Part shown: positions 44,587-53,168 of the stretch, piece by piece | How positions within the stretch are numbered: the first letter of the stretch is position 1 | Layout of the letters: the number at the start of each line of letters is the position of its first letter | Source of the DNA: an uncultured Cytophagales bacterium | Lineage (GTDB): Bacteria > Bacteroidota > Bacteroidia > Cytophagales > Thermoflexibacteraceae | DNA: 64,000 nucleotides | Direction: 5' to 3' | Assembly (NCBI GenBank): GCA_938039675.1 | Contig: CALHUI010000014.1 | Coordinates: 206,891-270,890, forward strand | The notes under the pieces: model-generated | Database searches by the model: none | Seen by the model: the letters and a program-made list of their open reading frames with translations, nothing else | What the model was told of the DNA's origin: nothing | Made by a program: the position numbers and the translations under genes

Positions 44587-45915
44587 ATGTTTGAAAACCT
44601 GTCGCAGCGGCTCAATCAGGCGCTGAAAACCCTGAAAGGCAAAGGCGCGATTACCGAAATCAATATTGCCACTACGGTTAAAGAAATCCGCAAAGCCCTT
44701 GTAGAGGCAGACGTAAATTATAAAGTTGCCAAGCAGATTACCGACCAAATTAAGGACGAGGCCATTGGGCAAAAGGTACTTATTGCGGTCAATCCGAATG
44801 AGTTGTTCGTAAAAATTGTTTATGATAAGCTCGTGGAACTGATGGGCAGCGAACGCCACGACCTGAACATCAAAGGCGACCCTGCCGTAATTATGATTGC
44901 CGGTTTGAACGGTGCGGGTAAAACCACGTTTTCGGGCAAATTGGCCAAACTGCTCAAAAGTCAAGGGCGGCAGGTGATGCTGGCAGCCTGCGATATTTAC
45001 CGCCCCGCCGCTATTGACCAGTTGAAAGTATTGGGCTCACAAATCGGCGTGGACGTATATGCAGAACCAGAAAATAAAAACGCCGTAGCCATTGCACGCA
45101 ACGCCATCCAACAGGCAAAAGCAACAGGCAAAAAAATTGTGATTGTAGATACGGCGGGTCGGTTGGCATTAGATGAGGTGCTGATGACCGAAATTGCCGA
45201 ACTAAAAGCTGCCCTGCAACCTTCCGAAACACTGTTTGTGGTAGATGCCATGACCGGTCAGGATGCTGTTAATACAGCAGTGGCATTCAACGAACGCATC
45301 AATTATGACGGCGTGGTACTGACCAAATTGGACGGTGATGCCCGCGGCGGTGCAGCACTTTCCATTCGTGCAGAAGTAAAAAAGCCCATCAAATTCATCA
45401 GCACAGGTGAAAAGATGGAAGCGCTGGACTACTTCTACCCCGACCGTATGGCACAGCGGATTTTGGGTATGGGCGACGTTCTCTCGCTTGTGGAACGTGC
45501 ACAGCGTGCGTTTGATGAAGAAGAAGCCCGCCGAATCAATCAGAAAATCCGCAAAAATCAGCTCGACTTTAACGACTTCCTCAGCCAGTTGCAGCAAATC
45601 AAGCGCATGGGCAACCTAAAAGACCTTATCGGTATGATTCCGGGAATGAGCACCATGATGAAGGATGTGGCCATAGACGACGACGCATTCAAGCCTATTG
45701 AGGCAATTATTCTTTCCATGACACCCAAAGAGCGCAGCAACCCCGAGTTGGTTAATAATGCAAGTCGGAAAAAACGCATTGCGGCAGGCAGCGGCACATC
45801 CATCGTACAGGTAAACAACCTGCTCAAACAGTTTGATGCCATGCGCACGATGATGAAAAAGATGAACCAAATGACCCCTGCACAGTTGCAGAAAATGGCT
45901 AAGAAACGCCGTTAG
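44587..45915 (+). CDS. ffh: Signal recognition particle protein Ffh
   Basis: SRP54 GTPase that binds signal sequences and 4.5S RNA and delivers ribosomes to FtsY. 442 residues: N domain (1-85), GTPase domain with P-loop IAGLNGAGKTTFSGKLAKLL (about 101-120; the family consensus is GLQGSGKTT, a conservative variant), DIYRPAAIDQLKVL, DTAGRLALDEVLM, TKLDGDARGGAALS, and a methionine-rich M domain (about 330-442) ending KKMNQMTPAQLQKMAKKRR. Its last 17 bases overlap the end of a convergent decayed glycosyltransferase gene. Confidence 0.97.
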   Translation: MFENLSQRLNQALKTLKGKGAITEINIATTVKEIRKALVEADVNYKVAKQITDQIKDEAIGQKVLIAVNPNELFVKIVYDKLVELMGSERHDLNIKGDPAVIMIAGLNGAGKTTFSGKLAKLLKSQGRQVMLAACDIYRPAAIDQLKVLGSQIGVDVYAEPENKNAVAIARNAIQQAKATGKKIVIVDTAGRLALDEVLMTEIAELKAALQPSETLFVVDAMTGQDAVNTAVAFNERINYDGVVLTKLDGDARGGAALSIRAEVKKPIKFISTGEKMEALDYFYPDRMAQRILGMGDVLSLVERAQRAFDEEEARRINQKIRKNQLDFNDFLSQLQQIKRMGNLKDLIGMIPGMSTMMKDVAIDDDAFKPIEAIILSMTPKERSNPELVNNASRKKRIAAGSGTSIVQVNNLLKQFDAMRTMMKKMNQMTPAQLQKMAKKRR

Positions 45916-47119
45916 GCTGCTGTTGCAGAAATTCTCGTACAATAGTTTCAAATTGCCGCGCGCGCTTCCCAAGTGTTTTGCGCAGCAATTGCCATTCTTT
46001 GGGATACCTTTTCGGGCGATTCGATGGTTATAGCGCGGCGAACAGCAGCTATAAATGTTTCGTGCGAATCTGCCAATTCCACCACCTCTCCGAAAGAGCG
46101 GATGTCTTCTGAGAAAGCAGTTGTTACCACAGGCTTCCCTGCTGCCAAATACTCGTTGATTTTCAGCGGATAAATGCTTTTAGTGAGCGCACTACACAAA
46201 AACAGAATCAATGCACACTGTACATGTTGCAGATAGGGGGGTAAATCTTGCATGAGCTTAGCGCCTAAAAAAACACGTTGGGTAAGCGATGCAGTCCGAC
46301 GGCATCGGCTTCTATCGGCGAGGTGAGCAGCCCTATCAGTACGATATTGATATCCGAACACCTGCTTGCCAACTCTGCTAACAACGCAAAATCGTTGCGG
46401 GCAGTATCTATGTTGCCAATGTAAACTGCGCAAGGTTTATCCGATGGCGGCATATCATGGGGGCGCGGCAGTTTCCACACCGCCGCCCGACTGAACAGCG
46501 TTACATCTGCCGCATTGGGCAGCCAATATGCATGAGGGCTTACGGCAATCATTTTTTGGTACAAAACTTTGCTCGTAGTCAGCACAAAATCGTAGATTTC
46601 GGCCATTCGCTTCTCCCCCATAACACCATGCTTGGCAGTGTAAGATTCTTGCGAAATATCATCTACAGAATAGTAGCATTTCAGTAAAGGCTGCAAGTCT
46701 TCGGGGAATTCAAACCCTGTATAAGGATAGTAAACGTTTAGGAAAACCCAATGCTGCAACCGATAGCGGCGCAGAACTGTTCTGAGCGCCTTCCACAGCA
46801 ATTGCTCATTCAGTCTGTTAATCAGCCGATATAATTTACTCTCCGGTAAAAAATTTATGGGCAAAAAAGTAGGCAAGGTAATCACCGTCAGCAATTCCGG
46901 CCACTTGCCGTGAGTATGGAAACCGATTTTTCCCGTAAAAACCGCCCTGCGATTTTGCACGGTGGAACTATTCCATCAGCTAATCACATCTTTCCGGGTC
47001 AGCGGCTGTTCTATGTAAAAAGCGCGGTTTTTATTTGCCAACGCTTTTGCCAACGAAAACGCTGTTGAGGAATAAGCACCATCGGTACGGCTGTGTGAAA
47101 AAACAACAATGTCCTGCAT
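45899..47119 (-). pseudogene. Decayed glycosyltransferase gene (one stop, two frameshifts)
   Basis: Starts MQDIVVFSHSRTDGAYSSTA at 47119 and reads 47 codons to an in-frame TGA at 46976-46978. The same frame continues after the stop through FLPESKLYRLINRL, CYYSVDDISQESYTA and CAVYIGNIDTARND until a seven-A run (46267-46273) shifts it. The C-terminal part resumes in another frame with VFLGAKLMQDLPPYL and SIYPLKINEYLAAGKPVVTTAF, the acceptor/donor motif of GT4-like enzymes. A GC-repeat near 45955-45966 shifts it again, after which QFETIVREFLQQQ leads to a stop at 45899. About 407 codons in total, normal for the family. Three independent lesions make true decay more likely than sequencing error. 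Confidence 0.8.
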
Positions 47120-47168
47120 TACTTGCTTTAAGCACTATTTGCAACGAATGTAAGTTTTTTATTTATTT

Positions 47169-48602
47169 TTGTTTAACTCACTTAATAAAGCACAAGCATT
47201 GAAACGCCGTTTGATAACCCTTCCGTGGATTGGTTTTATTCCTTTTTTAATTTTTACTCCCCGCTTGATATTGGCGCAGTTTACCAATGCTGCTTTAGAC
47301 AGTTTGCTGCGTGAACTTTCCAGAGTATCTTCCGATACCGTCCACATTCGTATTCAGTTGCAAATGGCCACCATTGCTTGGCACCGTGCCTATAATGAAC
47401 AAGCGCTTAAATACGCCAAAGAGGCATTAAGCAATGCAACCCAAATCAATAACGAATCCTTACGGGTCGATGCACATCGGCTGATGGGGATTGCCTACAC
47501 CAACAAAGGCGAATATGACAACTACGAACTGGCGCAAAGCATCTATGTTAATCTGCCTGTTATAGATACGCTCAACCTCGCCCGAACACTGAATAATATC
47601 GGCCTGCTTGCTGTACTATTACCAAGGCTACAATTACGTGAGTTTACAATACTATCAGCACGCCCTGCATTTGCGTAAACTCATCAAAGACAATATCGGT
47701 ATTTCCAACTCCATTACCAACATCGGGCGTATTAAGCTCAAGGCCAAAGACTACGATAGGCTGCAAACCAAGCGACAGCACCGCCAACTTACCGAACGAC
47801 AAAAAATCATAGAGAAGTTTAACAAAGAACTTGCTGCCGGCAGCGAAGCCTACCAAAAAAAAGCATCGGAACCGGAAGAAGTTGTTCACCTGCTCCAAAA
47901 AACCAATGCGGAACTTAAAGAACTCAACCGCGAGAAAGACGGGTTGATGAGCATTATGGCTCACGACCTCAAAACACCCTTGGAGGGCATCAAAGGATTG
48001 ATTGGTAGAGATTATCAGAATGCCGAATCACTTAGACAAAAACCGGTTGGAATGTTTGCGGCTGTTAGAACGAGGCGTTTCATTGATTGAAGATATTCTG
48101 TTCCTCAATGCATACGAAAGCCATCATCAGCCCCCAAAATTTGAACAAATTGACTCGCAGCAGTTGCTGCAATTGTATATGCAAACACACATTAACCACG
48201 CTGCAAAAAAACAGATTGAGTTTAAGTGGCAAAACGAAGTATATGTACCCATCATATCGGATGCAAAACTTCTGTTGCGAATTATTGACAACCTCCTTTC
48301 CAATGCCATTAAATTCACCTTCACAGGCTATAAAGTCAGTTTTCATACAGGCATTGACGAGAGGAAGTTAGTTATGAGCGTTTCCGACCAAAGACAAGGT
48401 ACACCCCATTAATGAACAAAAATGGTTATTTACCAAGTTCAAACGCCTCAGTGCTATGCCCACCGGTAACGAAAGCAGTACAGGTCTCGGGCTTGCCATC
48501 GTCAAGCAACCGGTAAGTGAACTGCACGGTGAAATAAAGGTAGAAAGTGCCAAGGGCGTAGGTTCTATCTTTACCATATATTTGCCGCTGCAACCTGTTT
48601 AA
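47169..48602 (+). pseudogene. Decayed TPR-containing sensor histidine kinase gene
   Basis: Fragments in three frames together form a TPR-histidine kinase of the type common in Bacteroidota. Fragment 1 (47169-47610) has a signal peptide-like start with no ATG (TTG at 47169 or 47199) and two TPR-like repeats. A small insertion near 47605-47615 shifts the frame to YYYQGYNYVSLQYYQ; TPRs 3 onward and the transmembrane helix appear deleted, jumping to ERQKIIEKFNKEL. The H-box MAHDLKTPL is intact. Another shift near 48000 continues through IEDILFLNAYES and N-box IDNLLSNAIKFT. The G1 box reads DQRQG instead of DxGxG, and after a further shift near 48400 the G2 box STGLGLAIVK appears, ending IFTIYLPLQPV. 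Non-functional. Confidence 0.82.
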
Positions 48603-48614
48603 GCATAAAACCAT

Positions 48615-49352
48615 ATGAAAGTCGGCTTATTTGTCCCCTGCTACATAGACCAGTTCTATCCACAAGTAGCAATAGCTACATTGCAAATATTGGAACGCCT
48701 CGGATTAGCGGTAGAATACCCCCTTAACCAGACCTGCTGCGGACAGCCGATGGCAAATAGTGGCATGGAAAACGAAGCGAAACCGACCATGCAATTGTTG
48801 GTACAAAATTTCAGCAAGTTTGATTACATCGTAGCGCCTTCGGGTTCTTGCACGTATCATGTGCGGAAACACTACGACATCCTCCCCCAAACCGATGAGG
48901 TTTGCCACGTGCGAAACCATACCTACGAGCTCTGCGAATTTTTAACCGACATTCTGAAAATCACTGACTTAGGTGCCTCATTCCCCTTCCGAACAGGTTT
49001 GCACCAGAGTTGCCACGGGCAGCGCGGCCTGCGGTTGGCACAATCTTCCGAAATTGCGGGTGCTCCTTTCTCAAAAGTTCGCTGTTTGTTGGAAAACGTG
49101 CAAGGCATCAGCCTGACCGAATTGCGCCGCACAGACGAGTGCTGCGGTTTTGGCGGCACTTTTGCCGTTTCCGAAGAAGCTGTATCGGTGAAAATGGGAC
49201 TCGACCGCATTGAAGACCACATCGCTGCGGGTGCGGAAGTCATCACCGCCACCGATACTTCCTGCCTGATGCATTTGAAAGGTCTGCTGAAAAGGCAAAA
49301 GCGCAATGTACGAGTAATGCACATTGCCGAAATTCTGAACAGTCGCGCCTAA
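48615..49352 (+). CDS. LutA/YkgE-type (Fe-S)-binding oxidoreductase subunit
   Basis: 245 residues with two cysteine-rich CCG domains: QTCCGQPMANSG (about 38-49) and DECCGFGGTFAVSEE (about 176-190), plus the first-domain FVPCYIDQFYP and the TDTSCLMHLKGL end motif. This is the LutA/YkgE family, which with LutB and LutC oxidises L-lactate through iron-sulphur and hetero-disulphide-like chemistry. Here it stands alone: the downstream gene is a convergent amylase, so lutB and lutC, if present, are elsewhere. Starts 12 nt after the decayed kinase gene. Confidence 0.88.
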   Translation: MKVGLFVPCYIDQFYPQVAIATLQILERLGLAVEYPLNQTCCGQPMANSGMENEAKPTMQLLVQNFSKFDYIVAPSGSCTYHVRKHYDILPQTDEVCHVRNHTYELCEFLTDILKITDLGASFPFRTGLHQSCHGQRGLRLAQSSEIAGAPFSKVRCLLENVQGISLTELRRTDECCGFGGTFAVSEEAVSVKMGLDRIEDHIAAGAEVITATDTSCLMHLKGLLKRQKRNVRVMHIAEILNSRA

Positions 49353-49357
49353 ACTTT

Positions 49358-51205
49358 CTATTGCTTCACTAACTCAAATACTGCTGTGCCTAAAACGGGC
49401 AGGTACAATAAAACCCCTTCCGATTGCGCTTGCCAAGCACTGCAAGGCAATACACTGTCATTAAACAATACCCCGCGCAACTGATAATTGCCGTTTGCAT
49501 CCAATCCCATTGCTTGCCATGCCGCAGCGGGTATGCGCAGGCGAAAATCTTTTCCTGCAAAAGCATCAAAATTGACCACAATCAACAATTTTTGCCTGTC
49601 GGTAAAGCGCAGAAAAGCATACTGCCGCGCATCGTCATAGCCTGCTGCTTTGCCGCCGTTGTTGGCGGCTTGCAAGTCGTACAGACCGCCATTGGTAATT
49701 GCTTCGTTGTTTTTAGCAAAATTAAGCACTGCCGCATAATTAGCCCGCAGCGTTTTCTGCCAATCTTCTAACTGTCCGCCATCAAATTTGCCGCCGTTCA
49801 TCCATCGCTGGTGCATCGGTACACCCCAAAAATCAAAGATAGTGGTGCGCCCGTCTTCACCGGCAAATCCCTCTGCTCCTGCCCCGGGTTCACCAACCTC
49901 TTGCCCGAAATACATCATCACAGGGCCACTGTTCAACATCGCACTGACGGCCATCAGCGGGATACCTTTGTAGGAATCAATCGCAAAAAACGGGCTTGGC
50001 AGGCGCTGCTCGTCGTGGTTTTCCAAAAATCGCAACATGCGGCTGTTCAGTGCACCCAGTTGTTGCCAATTTTGCGAGATGTCATTGGCACTTGTCCTGC
50101 CTTGAATCACAGCCTTGAGCGTATCGTACAAACCGACTTTGTCATACAGATAATCAAATTTGCCTTTTGAAACATAATTTTCATACTCATTCGGATTGTA
50201 GATTTCGGCCACAAATACCAATTGCGGATATTGTTTTTTCACCTGCGGAATGCACCACTCCCAAAACTCAACAGGTACCATTTCCGCCATGTCGCAGCGA
50301 AACCCATCTACACCTTTGGCCGCCCAAAACAGCAAAATATCGCGCATTTTCAGCCATGTATCGGGGATAGGGTTAAAATATTTGACTCTTCCGTTTACAT
50401 AATCCACACCATAATTCAACTTGACAGTTTCAAACCAATCATGAACCGATGGGGTGGCAGAAAAAACATCATTGCCGGTTGCTTTGGCCGGATTTTCGGC
50501 AAAAATGCCATCTTTGCCTTTGATACGGACACTGTCGGGCAGTTGGTATTCAGCAGGCACTTGAAAGGCCTGTCCGGGCAGGTAATAAAAATTGTTTTGC
50601 GGCGAAAATGCTTTCGTGCGGTCATCTTTTTCACCCAAATCAACCACGCCCTCGGGTTTGGCATCCGAGCGATAGCTGCGTGCTACGTGGTTCGGCACAA
50701 AATCTATCAATACTTTCAGCCCTTCGGCATGTGTACGCTTCACCAATGCCTCAAACTCTTCCATGCGTTTTTTAGGATGAACGGCTAAATCGGGGCATAC
50801 ATCGTAGTAATCTTTGATAGCATAAGGCGAGCCTGCCCTACCCTTAACCACATCAGGGTCATCCAGCGGGATTCCCAGTGCTGTATGGTCGCTCATAGTC
50901 GCATGTTCTATCACACCCGTGTACCATACATGCGTAGTACCCAGTTCCTTAATACCGCGCAGTGCCTCAGGAGTAATGTCATTAAACTTCCCTACCCCGT
51001 TTTCTTCTTTTGAGCCGTAGAATTTATTGGTCGTATTTTTATTGCCAAACAAGCGCACCAGTAGCTGGTAAACAATGATTTTATGGTTTTCTACAGATGC
51101 CTGTAACAGATTCGGGTCGTTCATATGGTTATTTTTTTGTGCAAAAGTGATACTTTGCCATAAGCAAACGAGCAGCAAAATGATGCCAAAAGCAGGAGGT
51201 TTCAT
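49358..51205 (-). CDS. Secreted GH13 alpha-amylase family protein
   Basis: 615 residues; signal peptide MKPPAFGIILLLVCLWQSITFA, which fixes the start despite an open frame 44 codons further upstream. The (beta/alpha)8 barrel shows the four GH13 regions: LIDFVPNHVA (region I), GFRCDMAEM (II, nucleophile Asp), FVAEIYNP (III, acid/base Glu) and FLENHDEQRLPS (IV, transition-state Asp). The early segment VYQLLVRLFGNKNTTN is also typical. A C-terminal beta domain follows from about residue 520. It hydrolyses or transglycosylates alpha-glucans in the periplasm or outside. It faces the LutA-like gene with a 5-bp gap. No Sus genes adjoin. Confidence 0.9.
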   Translation of the reverse strand: MKPPAFGIILLLVCLWQSITFAQKNNHMNDPNLLQASVENHKIIVYQLLVRLFGNKNTTNKFYGSKEENGVGKFNDITPEALRGIKELGTTHVWYTGVIEHATMSDHTALGIPLDDPDVVKGRAGSPYAIKDYYDVCPDLAVHPKKRMEEFEALVKRTHAEGLKVLIDFVPNHVARSYRSDAKPEGVVDLGEKDDRTKAFSPQNNFYYLPGQAFQVPAEYQLPDSVRIKGKDGIFAENPAKATGNDVFSATPSVHDWFETVKLNYGVDYVNGRVKYFNPIPDTWLKMRDILLFWAAKGVDGFRCDMAEMVPVEFWEWCIPQVKKQYPQLVFVAEIYNPNEYENYVSKGKFDYLYDKVGLYDTLKAVIQGRTSANDISQNWQQLGALNSRMLRFLENHDEQRLPSPFFAIDSYKGIPLMAVSAMLNSGPVMMYFGQEVGEPGAGAEGFAGEDGRTTIFDFWGVPMHQRWMNGGKFDGGQLEDWQKTLRANYAAVLNFAKNNEAITNGGLYDLQAANNGGKAAGYDDARQYAFLRFTDRQKLLIVVNFDAFAGKDFRLRIPAAAWQAMGLDANGNYQLRGVLFNDSVLPCSAWQAQSEGVLLYLPVLGTAVFELVKQ

Positions 51206-51411
51206 GTAAGCGTTAAGTTTAGTCGATTCAATCTTACAAAGCAGGTCTATAAAAAGCAAACTATTTGCGCCTGCGTTCAAATACACCCTCCATTTTCCCG
51301 ATGAACAATTAAAACCCTTTTTCGTGGAAGCGCACATCTTGCTGCCGGTTAGTATTGGGATTATCTTTCTTGGATGGTTTTCAGGAGATTTGCAGGATTT
51401 ACAGATATATG

Positions 51412-51449
51412 AAAAAAAAGAAAAGCCCTACCAATTGGCAGGGCTTTTT
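51412..51449 (-). terminator. Intrinsic terminator of tuf
   Basis: The complementary arms aaaagcccta-cc and gg-cagggctttt (51421-51448) form a strong stem with AATT in the loop. On the minus strand the hairpin is followed by TTTTCTTTTTTTT (51412-51424 region). It lies 19 nt after the tuf stop. Confidence 0.9.
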
Positions 51450-51467
51450 ATCTATGAAAGATTAGTT

Positions 51468-52655
51468 TTAGTTGATGATTTCAGTTACCTGACCGGCACC
51501 CACTGTACGACCACCTTCCCGAATAGCGAAACGCAGACCTTTCTCCATCGCTACTTCTTTCTGCAATGTTACAGTGATAGTGATGTTATCACCGGGCATA
51601 ACCATTTCAACGCCCTCAGGCAGAGAAATAGTGCCGGTAACGTCCGTTGTACGGAAGTAGAACTGAGGGTTGTAGCCTTTAAAGAATGGCGTATGACGGC
51701 CGCCTTCTTCTTTAGAAAGAACATAAACTTCTGCTTTAAATTCGGTATGAGGCTTCACAGAACCGGGCTTACAGATAACCATACCACGGCGGATAGCGTC
51801 TTTGTCAATACCGCGCAGCAGCAGACCTACGTTATCACCTGCTTCGCCGCGGTCTAACAGTTTGCGAAACATTTCCACACCTGTTACAGTTGATTTCAGA
51901 CCTTGAGCACCCATACCAACAATATCTACTGCATCACCTACGTTTACTACGCCGCGCTCGATACGACCTGTAGCCACAGTACCACGACCGGTGATAGAGA
52001 ACACGTCTTCAATAGGCATCAGGAATGGCTGGTCAATCAGACGCTCAGGCAGAGGGATATAGTTATCAACCGCATCCATCAATTGCTCAACAGTAGCAAC
52101 CCACTTAGGCTCACCATTCAGCGCACCCAATGCAGAACCACGGATTACAGGAATCTCGTCGCCGGGGAATTCGTAGAAGTTCAACAGGTCGCGGATTTCC
52201 ATTTCAACCAAATCCAACAACTCAGGGTCGTCCACCATATCAACTTTATTCATAAAAACCACCAGCGCAGGTACACCTACCTGACGCGCCAGCAGGATGT
52301 GTTCACGAGTTTGAGGCATTGGACCGTCAGTAGCAGCTACTACGATGATAGCACCGTCCATTTGGGCAGCGCCGGTAACCATGTTTTTCACGTAATCGGC
52401 ATGACCGGGGCAGTCTACGTGAGCGTAGTGACGCTTTTCAGTTTGATATTCTACGTGAGCGGTATTGATAGTGATACCACGTTCTCTTTCTTCGGGAGCG
52501 TTGTCAATTGAAGAAAAGTCGCGCTTTTCAGCAAGACCTTTTTCAGAGAGAACTTTAGTGATAGCAGCGGTAAGTGTAGTTTTACCGTGGTCAACGTGTC
52601 CGATTGTACCTACGTTTACGTGAGGTTTGGAGCGGTCAAACGTCTCTTTAGCCAT
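51468..52655 (-). CDS. tuf: Elongation factor Tu
   Basis: GTPase that brings aminoacyl-tRNA to the ribosomal A site. 395 residues, full length. G1 [15 protein letters not shown] (about 18-32), G2 region [13 protein letters not shown]3 [12 protein letters not shown] (about 81-92), G4 NKVDMVDD (136-143) and G5 SALGAL are intact. Domain II and III landmarks ([35 protein letters not shown]) are present. It is the protein-coding end of a tRNA-Tyr, tRNA-Gly, tRNA-Thr, tuf transcript, a Bacteroidota arrangement. Confidence 0.99.
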   Translation of the reverse strand: MAKETFDRSKPHVNVGTIGHVDHGKTTLTAAITKVLSEKGLAEKRDFSSIDNAPEERERGITINTAHVEYQTEKRHYAHVDCPGHADYVKNMVTGAAQMDGAIIVVAATDGPMPQTREHILLARQVGVPALVVFMNKVDMVDDPELLDLVEMEIRDLLNFYEFPGDEIPVIRGSALGALNGEPKWVATVEQLMDAVDNYIPLPERLIDQPFLMPIEDVFSITGRGTVATGRIERGVVNVGDAVDIVGMGAQGLKSTVTGVEMFRKLLDRGEAGDNVGLLLRGIDKDAIRRGMVICKPGSVKPHTEFKAEVYVLSKEEGGRHTPFFKGYNPQFYFRTTDVTGTISLPEGVEMVMPGDNITITVTLQKEVAMEKGLRFAIREGGRTVGAGQVTEIIN

Positions 52656-52701
52656 TTTGATAATTAGTTAAAACGATGTTATAAAATTTTTTAATGTACT
52701 G

Positions 52702-52773
52702 AGCCGTTGAGCAGAATTGAACTGCCGACCTCTTCATTACCAATGAAGTGCTCTACCCCTGAGCTACAACGGC
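52702..52773 (-). tRNA. tRNA-Thr (anticodon GGT)
   Basis: Cloverleaf read on the minus strand: acceptor GCCGTTG/CAACGGC, T8-A9, D stem GCTC/GAGC, anticodon stem CTTCA/TGAAG around loop TTGGTAA (anticodon GGT), T-arm with GTTCAATTC. CCA is not encoded. Third tRNA of the tuf operon, 46 bp before tuf. Confidence 0.95.
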
Positions 52774-52800
52774 TTTTTTCAAAAGCCTCAATAAAACAAG

Positions 52801-52873
52801 AGCGGGAGACGAGGCTCGAACCCGCGACCTACAGCTTGGAAGGCTGTCGCTCTACCAACTGAGCTACTCCCGC
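52801..52873 (-). tRNA. tRNA-Gly (anticodon TCC)
   Basis: Acceptor GCGGGAG/CTCCCGC, D stem GCTC/GAGC, anticodon stem ACAGC/GCTGT around loop CTTCCAA (anticodon TCC), T loop TTCGAGC. CCA is not encoded. Second tRNA of the operon. Confidence 0.96.
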
Positions 52874-52896
52874 ATACATTGAAAAAGTAAAACAAG

Positions 52897-52979
52897 TGGG
52901 GAGAGAAGGATTCGAACCTTCGAAGTCGTAAGACAACGGATTTACAGTCCGTCCCATTTGGCCGCTCTGGAATCTCCCC
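52897..52979 (-). tRNA. tRNA-Tyr (anticodon GTA)
   Basis: Class II tRNA with a long variable arm. Acceptor GGGGAGA/TCTCCCC, anticodon stem CGGA-/TCCG around loop CTGTAAA (anticodon GTA), variable arm in TTGTCTTACGACTTCGAA, T loop TTCGAAT, discriminator A. First product of the tuf operon transcript. Confidence 0.95.
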
Positions 52980-53030
52980 AAGCCTATTATTTCCTCAATG
53001 TACTATCGACTTTAATTCTGAAATGGTGCG

Positions 53031-53061
53031 CAAAGTTATGCGCTTTCTCTATTTCCGCAAA
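53031..53061 (-). promoter_or_regulatory. Promoter of the tRNA-tuf operon
   Basis: On the minus strand TTTG (53058-53061), exactly 19 nt, then TAACTTTG (53031-53038): a full match to the Bacteroidota consensus TTTG-N19-TAnnTTTG. It predicts a start near 53024, about 45 nt before tRNA-Tyr. Confidence 0.82.
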
Positions 53062-53074
53062 GGTTTGCAAAAAA

Positions 53075-53103
53075 AAAGTTGAGACTTTTTGCGCCTCAAC
53101 TTT
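53075..53103 (-). terminator. Intrinsic terminator of the HlyD-type adaptor gene
   Basis: aaagttgag (53075-53083) pairs with ctcaacttt (53095-53103) around an 11-nt loop. On the minus strand the stem is followed by a run of T (complement of the A-run before 53079). It ends the adaptor transcript just ahead of the tuf promoter. Confidence 0.85.
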
Positions 53104-53168
53104 CAAATATTTTCCAAACAGCTATTAGCTTTTGATTTTCAAAAACTTACAAAAATGCCGACGAGCTT

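Noticed and set aside
45948..46960. Two separate small glycosyltransferase genes
   Set aside because: The pieces are successive parts of one protein in different frames, and a third N-terminal piece lies upstream; annotated as one pseudogene.
47169..48412. Three separate short genes (TPR protein, kinase dimerisation part, ATPase part)
   Set aside because: They line up end to end as one histidine kinase with frameshifts and an internal deletion.
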